Positions 32,162-41,465 of a stretch of DNA of 64,000 bases are shown piece by piece (position 1 is the first letter of the stretch; every line of letters starts with the position of its first letter). This stretch comes from Streptomyces cyaneochromogenes (GTDB taxonomy: Bacteria; Actinomycetota; Actinomycetes; Streptomycetales; Streptomycetaceae), in contig NZ_CP034539.1 of the NCBI RefSeq assembly GCF_003963535.1, forward strand, positions 9,362,001 to 9,426,000. The letters run 5' to 3'. The notes below the pieces were generated by a model. That model did not search any database. It was not told the DNA's origin and worked only from the letters and a program-made list of their open reading frames with translations. Both the position numbers and the translations under genes were made by a program.

Positions 32162-32177
32162 GTCGAAGCGCATCGAC
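32162..32177. promoter_or_regulatory. Second copy of the operator, GTCGAAGCGCATCGAC
   Basis: Differs from the palindrome at 31918 at one position. It lies 104 nt before the lipoprotein remnant, so one repressor would control GH3 and the divergent transporter/glycosidase unit together. Confidence 0.6.
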
Positions 32178-32280
32178 TTGGATTCCTCCCGCCCTCCCGC
32201 CCTCCTGACTTCAGGCCACCGGCCGACGCAGGTCGGCCAGCCCGTCGGTCGGATCCACGAAAACGAAGGGCCGCAACGAC

Positions 32281-32786
32281 ATGAGCATGGAGATGAACCG
32301 CCGAGCCGTCCTGCGAACGGCCGCCGGCGTAGCGGGCGCCGCCTCTCTCTCACCTCTGCTGGCCGCCTGCGGCGGCAGCGGCTCCGGTGCCGGCAAGGGC
32401 GGCACCAGCAGCAAGAAGGGCCTGGCCGCCGCGCTGCCCGCCTATGTGCCCAGCACGGTCGGCAAGCCGGACATAGCATCCGTCAGATTCCCCAACGGAG
32501 CGGTCACGGAGCCGGGTTACCTCACATTTCCCGCCGAGCCGGTCGTCACGGTGAAGAAGATCCCGAGATTCATGAACGGGCAGGCCCAGACCGGTGGCCT
32601 GGTGGGTCGGCACCTGGCCGACCTGACGCCCTACCTGTCGGGCGACAACGCCAAGGAGTACCCCCACCTGGCGGCCATCCCCAGTAGTGGCTGGATGTCG
32701 GGTGCCTGGGAGAACAAGCTCTACGGCATCCCGTCCTCCAGAAGCATCTGGCCAAGGGCATGCTCACCGGCGCGATCAAGGGCTAG
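32281..32786 (+). pseudogene. Gutted sugar-binding lipoprotein (ABC importer) gene
   Basis: The start is intact: NRRAVLRTAAGVAGAASLSP and a lipobox LLAACGG give a Tat-type lipoprotein signal of the family-1 solute-binding proteins. Then FPAEPVVTVKKIP jumps to GGLVGRHLADLTPYLSGDN and SGAWENKLYGIPSS. After a frame change the usual C-terminus appears (QKHLAKGMLTGAIKG, stop at 32786). About 165 codons remain of an expected roughly 550, with two internal deletions that keep both ends. The two permease genes expected next are absent. It is the relic of a sugar importer for the hemicellulose locus, still downstream of an operator. Confidence 0.7.
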
Positions 32787-32946
32787 GGACGCACATGATG
32801 CAGCGCATCACCGAACGCCTCCCCGAGCACCAGGACAAGCACGCCTCGAGTTCGGTTTCGGTGGCCACGACCTGCTCACGCGGAGCCGGTCGGCACGGAC
32901 GGGCTGACGCTCTCCGCCCGTGCGCGGCGGTACTGCGCCAGGGCTG
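32787..32946 (+). pseudogene. Debris including a GH42-like C-terminus
   Basis: An ATG ATG after a possible ribosome site opens a short frame (QRITERLPEHQDKHA) that soon degenerates. The last 80 nt, read across two frame changes, give HDLLT, AEPVGTDGLTLSAR and VLRQG with a stop, the same closing pattern as the GH42 C-terminus at 36891 (HDLLTG...AVLRKP). It appears to be the tail of a deleted glycosidase gene. Confidence 0.4.
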
Positions 32947-33047
32947 ACACCGTCCACCCACCCTTCTCCGACCACACCGGAGCCGACGGGACCGCTGCTT
33001 TGTGCGCAGCCCCGTACGGACCCGCACCCGAAAGGCAAGGACCCGTC

Positions 33048-35399
33048 ATGAGTGATGTCCCGCACCTCTCCCGGCGAGGACTGCTGGCCGCCGGCGCGGC
33101 CGCAGCCGCTCTCCCTGTGTTCGCCCCCTCCGCTGCCTCCGCCGCGTCCGCCCACGCGGCCGGGAAGGCCCGACGCGTGCCCTACACCTTCCGCAACGCG
33201 GAGATAGTCGGCGGCGGCTTCGTCACCGGCATCATCTTCAACCAGAGCGAGTCCGGACTGGTGTACGCCCGTACCGACATCGGCGGCGCCTACCGCCTCG
33301 ACAAGGCGTCCCGGCGGTGGATCCCCCTCACCGACTGGATCGGCTGGGACGAGTACGGACACACCGGCATCATCAGCATCGCCACCGACGAGGTCGACCC
33401 CGACCGCGTCTACCTGGCGGCGGGCACCTACACCATGCCCGAATGGGATCCGAGCATGGCGGCGATCCTGCGCTCGAACGACCGCGGCCGCACCTGGAAG
33501 ACCACCCCGCTGCCGTTCCGGCTGGGCGGCAACATGCCCGGCCGGGGCATCGGCGAGCGGCTGGTGATCGACCCCAACCGCAACAGGATCCTCTACTTGG
33601 GAGTGCGCGGGGGCCACGGGCTGTGGCGCAGCACCGACCACGGCAAGACCTTCGCGAAGGTGACCAGCTTCCCCAACCCGGGCAACTTCGTCATCGACCC
33701 CACCGACCCCGACGGCTACAACGGCGACAACCTGGGCGTGCTGCAAGTCGTCTTCGACAAGCGCACCGGCAGAGCGGGCAGGGCCACCCGGACTCTCTAC
33801 GTCACCGTCGCCGACAAGGACAACATCCTCTACCGGTCGACCGACGCGGGAGCGACGTGGGAACGCGTACCCGGGCAGCCCACCGGCTTCATCCCGCACC
33901 ACGCGCTCTTCGACCACGTCGGCGGCCACCTGTACCTGGCGACCAGCGACACCGCCGGCCCCTACGACGGCTCCAAGGGCGACGTGTGGAAGCTGGACAC
34001 CGCCACCGACACCTGGTCCCGCATCAGCCCGGTGCCGTCCACCAGCGACGACAACGCCTACGGTTACAGCGGCTTGACCATCGACCGGCAGAACCCGGAC
34101 ACCCTGATGGTGTCCACCCAGGTCAAGTGGTACCCCGACTGCATCCTCTTCCGCTCCACCGACGGCGGCGCGAGCTGGACCCGCGCATGGGACCAGGGCC
34201 CGAACTCCGAGCGCACCCTGCGCTACGACATCGACATCTCCGCCGCCCCCTGGCTGACCTGGAACGCCTCGCCATCGCTGCCCGAGATCGCACCGAAGCT
34301 GGGCTGGATGATGGAGTCCGTCCAGATCGACCCCTTCGACTCCGACCACTTCATGTACGGGACCGGAGCGACGATCTACGGCGCCGACAACCTGACCGAC
34401 TGGGACAGCGGCGGCACGGTCCACCTGTCCGTGCGCGCCCAGGGCCTGGAGGAAACCTCTGTCCTGTGTGTGATCAGCCCGCCCGCCGGTGCAGCACACC
34501 TCTTCTCGGGCGTGGGCGATGTCGGAGGCTTCCGGCACACGGATTTCCACAAGGCACCGAAGATGTACGACAGCCCGACCTTCGGCGGCACCACGACCCT
34601 GGACTACGCGGAACTGGCGCCCCACACCATCGTGCGGGTCGGCCACCCCACCAGCGGCTGGACCCAGCACTTCGCCGTCTCCACCGACAGCGGCGACACC
34701 TGGAAGCCGTCGGGCAGTGAGCCGTCCGGAGTCACCGGGCCCGGAGACGCAGACCAGGCCGTCGCGATCAGCGCCGACGGCAGGCGGATCGTCTGGTCCC
34801 CGGCCGGCGCGCCGGTCAGCTGGTCCGACGACCACGGATCCACCTGGACGGCGTCGAAGGGGCTGCCGACCGGGGCCCTCGTGCGCTCCGACCGGGTGAA
34901 CCCGGCGAAGTTCTACGCCTACAACTCCGGCGTCTTCTACCGCAGCACGGACGGCGGCAAGAGCTTCACGGCCACGGCGGCGACCGGTCTGCCCACCGCG
35001 GGAAACGTCCGGTTCAAGCCGGTCCCGGGCCACGAGGGCGACATCTGGCTGGCCGGCGGCACCACCAAGCCCACCACCCCCACACCGTACGGGCTGTGGC
35101 GGTCGACCGACTCCGGAACGTCCTTCACCAGGTTCAAGGCGGTGGACGAGGGCGACGTCGTCGGATTCGGCAAGGCCGCGCCCGGCGCCACCTACCCCGC
35201 CGTCTACACCAGCTCCAAGATCCACGGCGTGCGCGGCATCTTCCGGTCCGACAACGCGGGCCGGACCTGGGCCCGCATCAACGACGACCGGCACCAGTAC
35301 GCCTGGACCGGCAACACCATGACCGGAGACCCCCGGGTCCACGGTCGCGTCTACTTCGGGACCAACGGACGCGGAGTCATCTACGGCGACCCGAAGTGA
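33048..35399 (+). CDS. Tat-exported GH74 xyloglucanase
   Basis: A 783-residue secreted enzyme. The ATG at 33048 follows AAGGCAAGGA and opens a twin-arginine signal (HLSRRGLLAAGAAAA). Two seven-bladed propellers follow, with repeated RSTDGGxxW-like blades (LYRSTDAGATWERV, LFRSTDGGASWTRA, FYRSTDGGKSFTAT). The two catalytic Asp of GH74 are visible in YARTDIGGAYR (about residue 75) and FSGVGDVGGFRH (about 491). GH74 enzymes cut the xyloglucan backbone. No carbohydrate-binding module is attached, so this is the catalytic domain alone, of normal length. With GH12, GH31, GH3, GH36 and the lost GH42 it forms a xyloglucan set. Its stop is 137 nt before the GH12 gene. Confidence 0.92.
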   Translation: MSDVPHLSRRGLLAAGAAAAALPVFAPSAASAASAHAAGKARRVPYTFRNAEIVGGGFVTGIIFNQSESGLVYARTDIGGAYRLDKASRRWIPLTDWIGWDEYGHTGIISIATDEVDPDRVYLAAGTYTMPEWDPSMAAILRSNDRGRTWKTTPLPFRLGGNMPGRGIGERLVIDPNRNRILYLGVRGGHGLWRSTDHGKTFAKVTSFPNPGNFVIDPTDPDGYNGDNLGVLQVVFDKRTGRAGRATRTLYVTVADKDNILYRSTDAGATWERVPGQPTGFIPHHALFDHVGGHLYLATSDTAGPYDGSKGDVWKLDTATDTWSRISPVPSTSDDNAYGYSGLTIDRQNPDTLMVSTQVKWYPDCILFRSTDGGASWTRAWDQGPNSERTLRYDIDISAAPWLTWNASPSLPEIAPKLGWMMESVQIDPFDSDHFMYGTGATIYGADNLTDWDSGGTVHLSVRAQGLEETSVLCVISPPAGAAHLFSGVGDVGGFRHTDFHKAPKMYDSPTFGGTTTLDYAELAPHTIVRVGHPTSGWTQHFAVSTDSGDTWKPSGSEPSGVTGPGDADQAVAISADGRRIVWSPAGAPVSWSDDHGSTWTASKGLPTGALVRSDRVNPAKFYAYNSGVFYRSTDGGKSFTATAATGLPTAGNVRFKPVPGHEGDIWLAGGTTKPTTPTPYGLWRSTDSGTSFTRFKAVDEGDVVGFGKAAPGATYPAVYTSSKIHGVRGIFRSDNAGRTWARINDDRHQYAWTGNTMTGDPRVHGRVYFGTNGRGVIYGDPK

Positions 35400-35457
35400 G
35401 GTCCGCCTCCCGGTCGCCTCGCTCCGCACCTGGCGTCCCGAAGAGGAGAGCGACGAG

Positions 35458-35473
35458 GCCCTGCCGCCAGGGC
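35458..35473 (+). terminator. Small hairpin between GH74 and GH12 genes
   Basis: GCCCTG-CCGC-CAGGGC, 6-bp stem with further pairing possible. It could trim or partly end the GH74 transcript. Confidence 0.35.
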
Positions 35474-35535
35474 AGGACGACCGACTTCTTCTCTCCTGTG
35501 TGATCCCCCCACTCAGCACACATTCCGGAGGGCTG

Positions 35536-36252
35536 ATGAAATTCCGTATCGGATGGGCCGCGCTTCTCGCGGCTCTGGTTCTCGTCTTCACTCTGCCGAA
35601 CTCGGCAGTGGCAGCGTCACAGACGTACTGGTTCAAGCACTACTCAACCGGCGGCAACGCCTCGACGTGGTACGCCAACGACAACTCCTGGGGTGTGAAC
35701 TCCCCGACCGGCACTGGCTTCGTCGCCATGGTCAACGGCAAGGACTGGGGCTGGTCTTCCCCGGTGACCACGCTCCCCAAGAAGATCGGCGCCGTCAGCC
35801 CCAACAACAACACGTGGTTCAGCCAGTCGGCCTGGCCGAAGTCAGGCTCGCGCTACAACGCCACGTACGACATCTTCATCGACCCCTACCCCGAGCCGAA
35901 CAACCGCAACTCCAAGACCGAGCTGATGATCTGGCTCAACTGGTTCAACACCCAGCCGCTGGCCGACCGCTACGACGGGAACGGCAACGCGATCCCGACC
36001 GTGACCAACGTCAGCCTGGGCGGCCGCAGCTGGGACATCTACGACTACAACTGGCCGAACGGCGACCACACCCTCAGCTTCCTGGACAGGAGCAGGTCCG
36101 GCTGGTGGTCCGGCAGCCTCACCCCGTTCTTCAACTACGGCCTGAGCAAGGGCCTCTACACCAACGACCACTACCTCAACAGCGTCATGGCCGGCTGGGA
36201 ATTCGGGCCGGGTGACTACACCGCCCACTCCTGGGGCGCCGTGGGCTTCTGA
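35536..36252 (+). CDS. Secreted GH12 endoglucanase/xyloglucanase
   Basis: A 238-residue secreted enzyme with the ATG at 35536 placed just after GGAGGG. The Sec signal ends at VAAS. The beta-jelly-roll of GH12 carries the nucleophile Glu in SKTELMIWLNW (about 128) and the acid/base Glu in MAGWEFGPGD (about 220). The length is the usual single GH12 domain with no binding module. GH12 enzymes hydrolyse beta-1,4-glucan, several being specific for xyloglucan; the GH74 neighbour favours that. A good hairpin follows the stop. Confidence 0.9.
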   Translation: MKFRIGWAALLAALVLVFTLPNSAVAASQTYWFKHYSTGGNASTWYANDNSWGVNSPTGTGFVAMVNGKDWGWSSPVTTLPKKIGAVSPNNNTWFSQSAWPKSGSRYNATYDIFIDPYPEPNNRNSKTELMIWLNWFNTQPLADRYDGNGNAIPTVTNVSLGGRSWDIYDYNWPNGDHTLSFLDRSRSGWWSGSLTPFFNYGLSKGLYTNDHYLNSVMAGWEFGPGDYTAHSWGAVGF

Positions 36253-36263
36253 CGCCGCCACAA

Positions 36264-36298
36264 GCAGAAGGGCGGACCAGTGACCTGCCGCCCTCTGC
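36264..36298 (+). terminator. Terminator hairpin after GH12 gene
   Basis: GCAGAAGGGCGG..CAG / CTG..CCGCCCTCTGC, long interrupted stem with a TGAC loop, 12 nt after the stop. Confidence 0.6.
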
Positions 36299-36337
36299 CC
36301 GGAAGCAGCGCCCCGACTCTCCGCAGGGAGCCCCGCC

Positions 36338-36891
36338 ATGACGGCACGTAGCGTCACCGACCGCTTGGGCGGGCTCGCCTTCGGCGGGGACTACAACCCG
36401 GAGCAGTGGGACGAGCCGGTCTGGAAGGAGGACGAGGAGGGCAGGCCGTCCGCCTCCAGCGCCCACAACGGAGGAGCGGATCACCCTGTCGGACGGTTCG
36501 CACGGCACCGTCTGGAGCGAGTCCCTGCGCGCCGAGCGCGGAAACCGTCGCCGTCTGCACCCACGGCATGCTCACCGACAGTCCCGCGCTCACCCGGCAC
36601 CGCTTCGGCACCGGTGAGGGCTGGTACCTCTCCACCCGCCTGGAGGACGCCGACTACGCCGCCCTGGTCCGCCGGCTGCTCGACGAGGCCGGTATCGAGC
36701 CCGAACCGCCGGGTCTGCCGACCGGTGTCGAAGCCGTCACCCGGCAGGCGCCCGACGGCCGCCGCCGGCACGTCCTGATCAACCACGGCGCCACCACCCT
36801 GCGCCTGCCGGAGCCCGCCCACGACCTGCTCACCGGGGCCGTCGCACACGAAGTGCCGCCCGGTGGCTGCGCGGTGCTGCGCAAGCCCTGA
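36338..36891 (+). pseudogene. GH42 beta-galactosidase with deleted catalytic domain
   Basis: The first about 32 codons are a perfect GH42 N-terminus (RLGGLAFGGDYNPEQWDEPV, then WKEDEE). The sequence then jumps to the C-terminal domain: RITLSDGSHGTVWSESLRAE, and, after a further 2-nt loss, AETVAVCTHGML, GEGWYLSTRLED and HDLLTGAV...GCAVLRKP with the stop at 36891. About 480 central codons including both catalytic Glu are missing, so no active enzyme is made. It would have removed galactose from xyloglucan side chains. The ends being kept while the middle is lost resembles the lipoprotein gene at 32281. Confidence 0.75.
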
Positions 36892-36906
36892 CCTGGAAAG
36901 GCCACC

Positions 36907-39039
36907 ATGAGCAAGGAACAGCGGAACTTCCGCTGGGGGCACGAGGCCCTTTGTCTGGAGATCGTCATCAATGACGACGGCAGCACGCGCCTGACACACC
37001 TCGGACTGCCCGGCGAGGCGGACAGCAGCCCCGGTACACCCCTGCCCCTGGTGGAGGTGACGGCCGCGGGCCACGGCCGCGGCTGGTCGGGGAGCCGTCT
37101 CGTCGACACCGGTCTCGGCGGGCGGCTGCGCCACCGGGCCCACCAGGTGACCCGCGACGGCGACTGGCACATGCTGACCGTTCACCTCCACGACCTGGAA
37201 ACCGGGTTGTCCGCGGAGGTGACCTACCGGTCGCCGGACGGCCTGGCCGCACTCCGCAGCGAGGTGACCCTGCGCAACGAAGGGCAGGCCACGCTGCACC
37301 TGGAGTCGGTCAGCTCGCTCGTGGTGGGCTGCCTCACCCCGGACGGGCCCGCGGCCATCGACGGGGCGGACCTGCTGTGGGCGGAGAACGACTGGCTGGC
37401 CGAGTGCCGCTGGCAGCGACAGCCGATGCGCCTGACCACACCCGCCCTCAGCGGACGCGTGCACTACGGGCACGGCAAGGCCGGCTTCGCCCTGAACGGC
37501 CAGGGCAGCTGGTCCAGTTGCGGGCACCTGCCCATGGGCGGCCTCACGGACCGGCGCACCGGCCGCACCTGGGTGTGGCAGATCGAGCACAACGGCGGGG
37601 GCTGGCGCTGGGAGTGCCAGGAGCACGACCAGACCGCCTACGCGGCACTGTTCGGGCCCACCGACACCCACCACGGCTGGCGGCACCCCCTGGAACCCGG
37701 CGCCACCTTCCGCACCGTACCCGCCGCCCTGTCCTTCAGCCCCGACGGCGGCCCCGACGCCGCGTTCGCCGCGCTGACCCGCTACCGACGCGCCCAGCGC
37801 CGCCCGCACCCCGACCACCAGCGCCTGCCCGTCATCTTCAACGACTACATGAACTGCCTGATGGGCGAGCCCACCACCGACAAGCTCCTGCCGCTCATCG
37901 ACGCGGCCGCCGACGCGGGCGCGGAGTACTTCGTCATCGACGCCGGCTGGTACGACGACGGTGACGGCTGGTGGACCACCGTCGGCGCCTGGGAGCCGTC
38001 CGCCTCCCGCTTCCCCGGCGAGAAGGGCATCCACGAGGTCCTGGACCGCATCCGGGAGCGCGGCATGGTGCCCGGCCTGTGGCTGGAGCCCGAGGTGATC
38101 GGCGTACGCAGCCCCATGGCCAAGTCCCTGCCCGACGAGGCGTTCTTCCGCCGCGACGGCGTCCGCGTCACCGAGTCCGGGCGGTACCACCTGGACCTGC
38201 GCCACCCCGCCGCCCGCGCCCACCTGGACCAGGTCGTGGACCGGCTGGTCGGCGAATGGGGCGTCGGCTACCTCAAGCTCGACCACAACATCGACCCCGG
38301 CTCCGGCACCAGCGCCCACCCCGGCGAGAGTCCGGCCGCGGGCCTGCTCGGCCACAACCGGGCCCACCTGGACTGGCTCGACGGCATCCTGGACCGTTAT
38401 CCGCACCTGGTCGTGGAGAACTGCGCCTCGGGCGGCATGCGCTGGGACGACGCGATGCTGTCGCGGCTGCAACTGCAGTCCACCAGCGACCAGCAGAACC
38501 TGGACCGCTACGCGCCCATCGCGGCCGCCGCACCCACCGCCGTCACCCCCGAGCAGGGCGCCGTGTGGGCCTATCCGCAGCCGGACGACTCACTCGACGA
38601 GGTCGCCTTCACCATGGCGAGCGCTCTGCTGGGCCGTATCCATCTCTCCGGCGGCCTGCTGGAGTTGGGGCCCGAGGCCCGCGCCCTGGTCCACGAGGCG
38701 GTGGCCGTGTACAAGGCCATCCGCGCCGACCTGCCGCAAGCCGTGCCCTCCTGGCCCTTCGGCCTCCCCGCCTGGGACGACCCCTGGATCGCTCTCGCCC
38801 TGCACGCCACCACCACCACCTACCTCACCACCTGGCGCCGCCCCGGCGGCGAGGCCACCGCCACCCTGCACCTGCCCCACCTGCGCGGCTCCCACCTCCA
38901 CGCGGACCTGCTCTACCCGTCCACCAGCAAGGCCACCACCACCTGGAACCCCGGCACCGGCGACCTCTCCCTGACCCTGCCCACCGCCCCTTCTGCCGTC
39001 CTTCTCCGTCTCGCCTGCAGGGAGACGAGCGCCGCTTAG
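36907..39039 (+). CDS. GH36 alpha-galactosidase
   Basis: A 710-residue cytoplasmic enzyme, the normal length for bacterial GH36. It has an N-terminal beta-supersandwich, then the barrel with VIFNDYMNCLMGEPT and FVIDAGWYDD. The nucleophile Asp is in GYLKLDHNIDPG (about 457) and the acid/base Asp in ENCASGGMRWDDAML (about 513). The ATG at 36907 follows GAAAGG and lies only 15 nt after the broken GH42 gene, so the two were one operon. It would remove alpha-galactose from imported galactomannan, raffinose-type or xyloglucan-derived sugars. The C-terminal part is rich in Thr/Ala repeats but complete. Confidence 0.92.
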   Translation: MSKEQRNFRWGHEALCLEIVINDDGSTRLTHLGLPGEADSSPGTPLPLVEVTAAGHGRGWSGSRLVDTGLGGRLRHRAHQVTRDGDWHMLTVHLHDLETGLSAEVTYRSPDGLAALRSEVTLRNEGQATLHLESVSSLVVGCLTPDGPAAIDGADLLWAENDWLAECRWQRQPMRLTTPALSGRVHYGHGKAGFALNGQGSWSSCGHLPMGGLTDRRTGRTWVWQIEHNGGGWRWECQEHDQTAYAALFGPTDTHHGWRHPLEPGATFRTVPAALSFSPDGGPDAAFAALTRYRRAQRRPHPDHQRLPVIFNDYMNCLMGEPTTDKLLPLIDAAADAGAEYFVIDAGWYDDGDGWWTTVGAWEPSASRFPGEKGIHEVLDRIRERGMVPGLWLEPEVIGVRSPMAKSLPDEAFFRRDGVRVTESGRYHLDLRHPAARAHLDQVVDRLVGEWGVGYLKLDHNIDPGSGTSAHPGESPAAGLLGHNRAHLDWLDGILDRYPHLVVENCASGGMRWDDAMLSRLQLQSTSDQQNLDRYAPIAAAAPTAVTPEQGAVWAYPQPDDSLDEVAFTMASALLGRIHLSGGLLELGPEARALVHEAVAVYKAIRADLPQAVPSWPFGLPAWDDPWIALALHATTTTYLTTWRRPGGEATATLHLPHLRGSHLHADLLYPSTSKATTTWNPGTGDLSLTLPTAPSAVLLRLACRETSAA

Positions 39040-39062
39040 CGGGGCACACCTCGGCGGGCTCC

Positions 39063-39191
39063 TTACAGGGGCCGGGCCTCCGCCCTGCCGAGCACCACCG
39101 TCCACCGGATCATGCGCATCGGCTCGGCGGTCCGGTACATCCGCACCGCACGCTCACGCAACTCCAGCGGGTACCTCCTCGGGGCAGGCAT
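39063..39191 (-). pseudogene. IS3-family transposase OrfA fragment
   Basis: On the minus strand an ATG at 39191 opens MPAPRRYPLELRERAVRMYR, the recognisable start of an IS3-type OrfA helix-turn-helix protein (form MPAPRKYPxELRERAVRM). It keeps about 35 matching residues and stops after 42 codons, well short of about 100. No orfB or terminal repeats are seen, so it is a scrap of an insertion sequence at the edge of the glycosidase cluster. Confidence 0.65.
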
Positions 39192-39654
39192 GCTCTGGGC
39201 GCCTCTCGAACGAGCGGCGCCTCCCGCGCACCAGTGTGGGCACACGGGCTCCGCCGACAGGTTGGTGGAGGCCGGCCGGTCGGTCCGGGCCTGTCGGTGC
39301 GGCACCAAGAGCATCAGCGGTCACAGTGCCGAGGGCAACAGCCGACAGCCGATCTAGCACAGTGGAACCATCCCAGCCCTCTGACGTGCAGATACTTGGG
39401 GTGCCATCGCGCGCGACTTCCCGATCGTCATCCCGGCCATCCGGAGGGCCGCGCATGTCCACGCGCGGGGATGGGGCGCCCCACCGAACCCGGCCTGACC
39501 GACCGTCTGTTCGGCGGTCGCGGCGGAGCCTACCTCCTGACGGCCCTCGGCGTGGTCGGTCTCGTGCACGTCCGGGCGGGGCGGTCGGTATGGTTGCGCC
39601 TCGTCGATGATCGACGGACTGTGCGCGGCCGGGGCCGTGGGGGAGGGATGGGGC
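39192..39654. other. 463-nt stretch without a convincing gene
   Basis: Neighbouring the IS3 scrap. A plus frame around 39405-39500 (FPIVIPAIRRAAHVHARGWG, then stop) might be transposase debris but I cannot place it. The end holds the ribosome site of the next gene. Confidence 0.35.
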
Positions 39655-41448
39655 GTGGGCAGGTTGCCTGACGTGTTCGCGGTGCCTCGGATGATGCGGC
39701 ATTTCGCGGCCACCGGCGAGGGACTGCCGCCCGACGGCACAGTGGAGCTGGACGCGCCGGATTCCGCTCTGCGGGCAGCGCTCTCCTCGGCCCGGTCAGG
39801 TGCCTGGGCACCGGCGGCGGAACTGTTGGCACAGGCGCGCATCGCGCGCGACTGGGAACGGCGCGGTGAGTACAGCTCCGCCCTTGCCGAACTCGCCCTG
39901 CACCACACCGGATGGCTCGAGGACTGGCGTCAGGAGAGGCCCTTCGATGCCGATCTCGGCCTGGTGGCGGCCGAGTTGGAGATCGACCGTGCCTGGCAGA
40001 TACGTACCGCCGCGCGCGCCCGCCACGTGTCGCAGGAGCAGTTCCGGGCGTTCCACACCGTCCTGCGCGACGCGGAACCGGTGCTGCGGACGGCCGCCGA
40101 CCTCAACCCCGAAGACCCCGTCCCCTGGCGGATCCTCATCGCCCACGCCATGGGGCTCGGAGCTCCTCGCGAGGTGTTCGACGAGTATCTGGTCCGGGGG
40201 CGCGAAGCCGACCCGCATCACGTGGGGCTGCATGCCCGCGCGGTTCAGTACCTGGCACAGAAGTGGTACGGCTCGCACGCGGAGATGTTCGAGTTCGCCG
40301 AGTCGGCCGCCGCGGCGTCCCCTGAGGGTTCACCGCTGCGTGGACTGCCTCTGCACGCGGTCACCGAGTACGCGCTGGAGCACGAGGCGGGGATCGGACA
40401 GGGGCCGCTGGCGTGGTCCAGGATCGAGGGGCTCGTCGAGTCGGGCCTGGAGCTGTCCGCCGCGTTCGGGCCGGGCGACCGGCGGGCGGCGGGCTTCCGC
40501 AATCACCTCGCGCTCGCGCTGATCCGCTCGGGGCGCGAGGCCGAAGCCCTGGAGGTCTTCCGCCTCATCGGCACCGACGCGCGCACATTCCCCTGGGCGT
40601 ACCTGGGCGATCCGCGGGAGATCTTCCTCCTCATGCGCCAGGGAGTTCGCGCCCATGTCGCCCGTCGGACACCGTACTTCGGCGGCTCCGCATCAGCGCC
40701 GACCGCCGTCGCCCCGTCGAACGCGGCGAACACCGCGAGCACGGCGGATACGACGGACGCAGACACGACGGATGCAGCGGATACGGCCCGAGCGACGCCC
40801 CCGCCCCCGCCCGCGGCCATGGCCATCGCTCTGGCCGGCGCACCACTGCGGGACGTCCGCGAGGCAATTCTGATCACCGGCACGACCATGCGTCTCGTCC
40901 CGGTACCCGGCAATGCGACTTTCGTCGAGACTGCGCCCTCAGCGGAACCTCCGGGCCGCCGCAAGGGTACGCGCACGACCCTGCTCGGCGAGGGCAGCTT
41001 GCCCCGGCTGGCCCGTACCTTCAGCCGGGGTGAGAGGTGGCCGGTCCTGGTGGCGGCCAAGGAGGGCGCTGACTACACCCTCCACCTGTACCGCGACGGC
41101 CGCCTGGTGACCGCTCACGCCTGGTGGGCCGACCCCGCCGGGATGCCGACGCAGGAAGAGGCACTGGACCGGGCGACCGCGCTGGCGGCTGCCTACGGCT
41201 TGAAGGACCATCGACCCCTCACCGCGGTACTGCGCGGTACCGGTGATCCACGACAGCACCTCGACGAGGCGTTCGCCACGCTCGGGCTCCCCTCACTCCC
41301 GGCCGGCTTCGGGTATCGCCCCGAGCCCCTGGCCGAGGTGCGGGGTGCCCAACTGGTCGAGCGGCGGTCCTTCTTCCGCGCGATCAAGGAGTCGCTGTCC
41401 TCCGAGCGCGACCGAGCCTCTGACGGGGAGCTACCCCCACTGACCTGA
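39655..41448 (+). CDS. Large TPR/SEL1-like protein of unknown function
   Basis: A 597-residue cytoplasmic protein. I choose the GTG at 39655 because GGGAGGG lies 8 nt upstream; a frame-compatible ATG at 39607 lacks a site. The first about 340 residues are helical repeats of the TPR kind (WERRGEYSSALAELALHH, LNPEDPVPWRILIAHAMG, IRSGREAEALEVFRLIG), as in DUF4034-like proteins. An Ala/Thr/Asp-rich low-complexity linker (about 355-405) leads to a globular C-terminal half (AGAPLRDVREAILITG, WPVLVAAKEGADYTLHLYRD) with no family I can name. It stands alone on its strand between debris and a glyoxalase-fold gene. Confidence 0.65.
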   Translation: MGRLPDVFAVPRMMRHFAATGEGLPPDGTVELDAPDSALRAALSSARSGAWAPAAELLAQARIARDWERRGEYSSALAELALHHTGWLEDWRQERPFDADLGLVAAELEIDRAWQIRTAARARHVSQEQFRAFHTVLRDAEPVLRTAADLNPEDPVPWRILIAHAMGLGAPREVFDEYLVRGREADPHHVGLHARAVQYLAQKWYGSHAEMFEFAESAAAASPEGSPLRGLPLHAVTEYALEHEAGIGQGPLAWSRIEGLVESGLELSAAFGPGDRRAAGFRNHLALALIRSGREAEALEVFRLIGTDARTFPWAYLGDPREIFLLMRQGVRAHVARRTPYFGGSASAPTAVAPSNAANTASTADTTDADTTDAADTARATPPPPPAAMAIALAGAPLRDVREAILITGTTMRLVPVPGNATFVETAPSAEPPGRRKGTRTTLLGEGSLPRLARTFSRGERWPVLVAAKEGADYTLHLYRDGRLVTAHAWWADPAGMPTQEEALDRATALAAAYGLKDHRPLTAVLRGTGDPRQHLDEAFATLGLPSLPAGFGYRPEPLAEVRGAQLVERRSFFRAIKESLSSERDRASDGELPPLT

Positions 41449-41465
41449 CCTGACCTGACCGGACC

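Noticed and set aside
32808..35636. 942-codon minus-strand open frame opposite GH74
   Set aside because: Composition typical of an antisense shadow; the plus strand encodes a complete GH74 enzyme.
41440..41464. TGACC tandem repeat at the end of the TPR protein gene
   Set aside because: Only about four copies, partly coding; more likely random slippage than a functional repeat.
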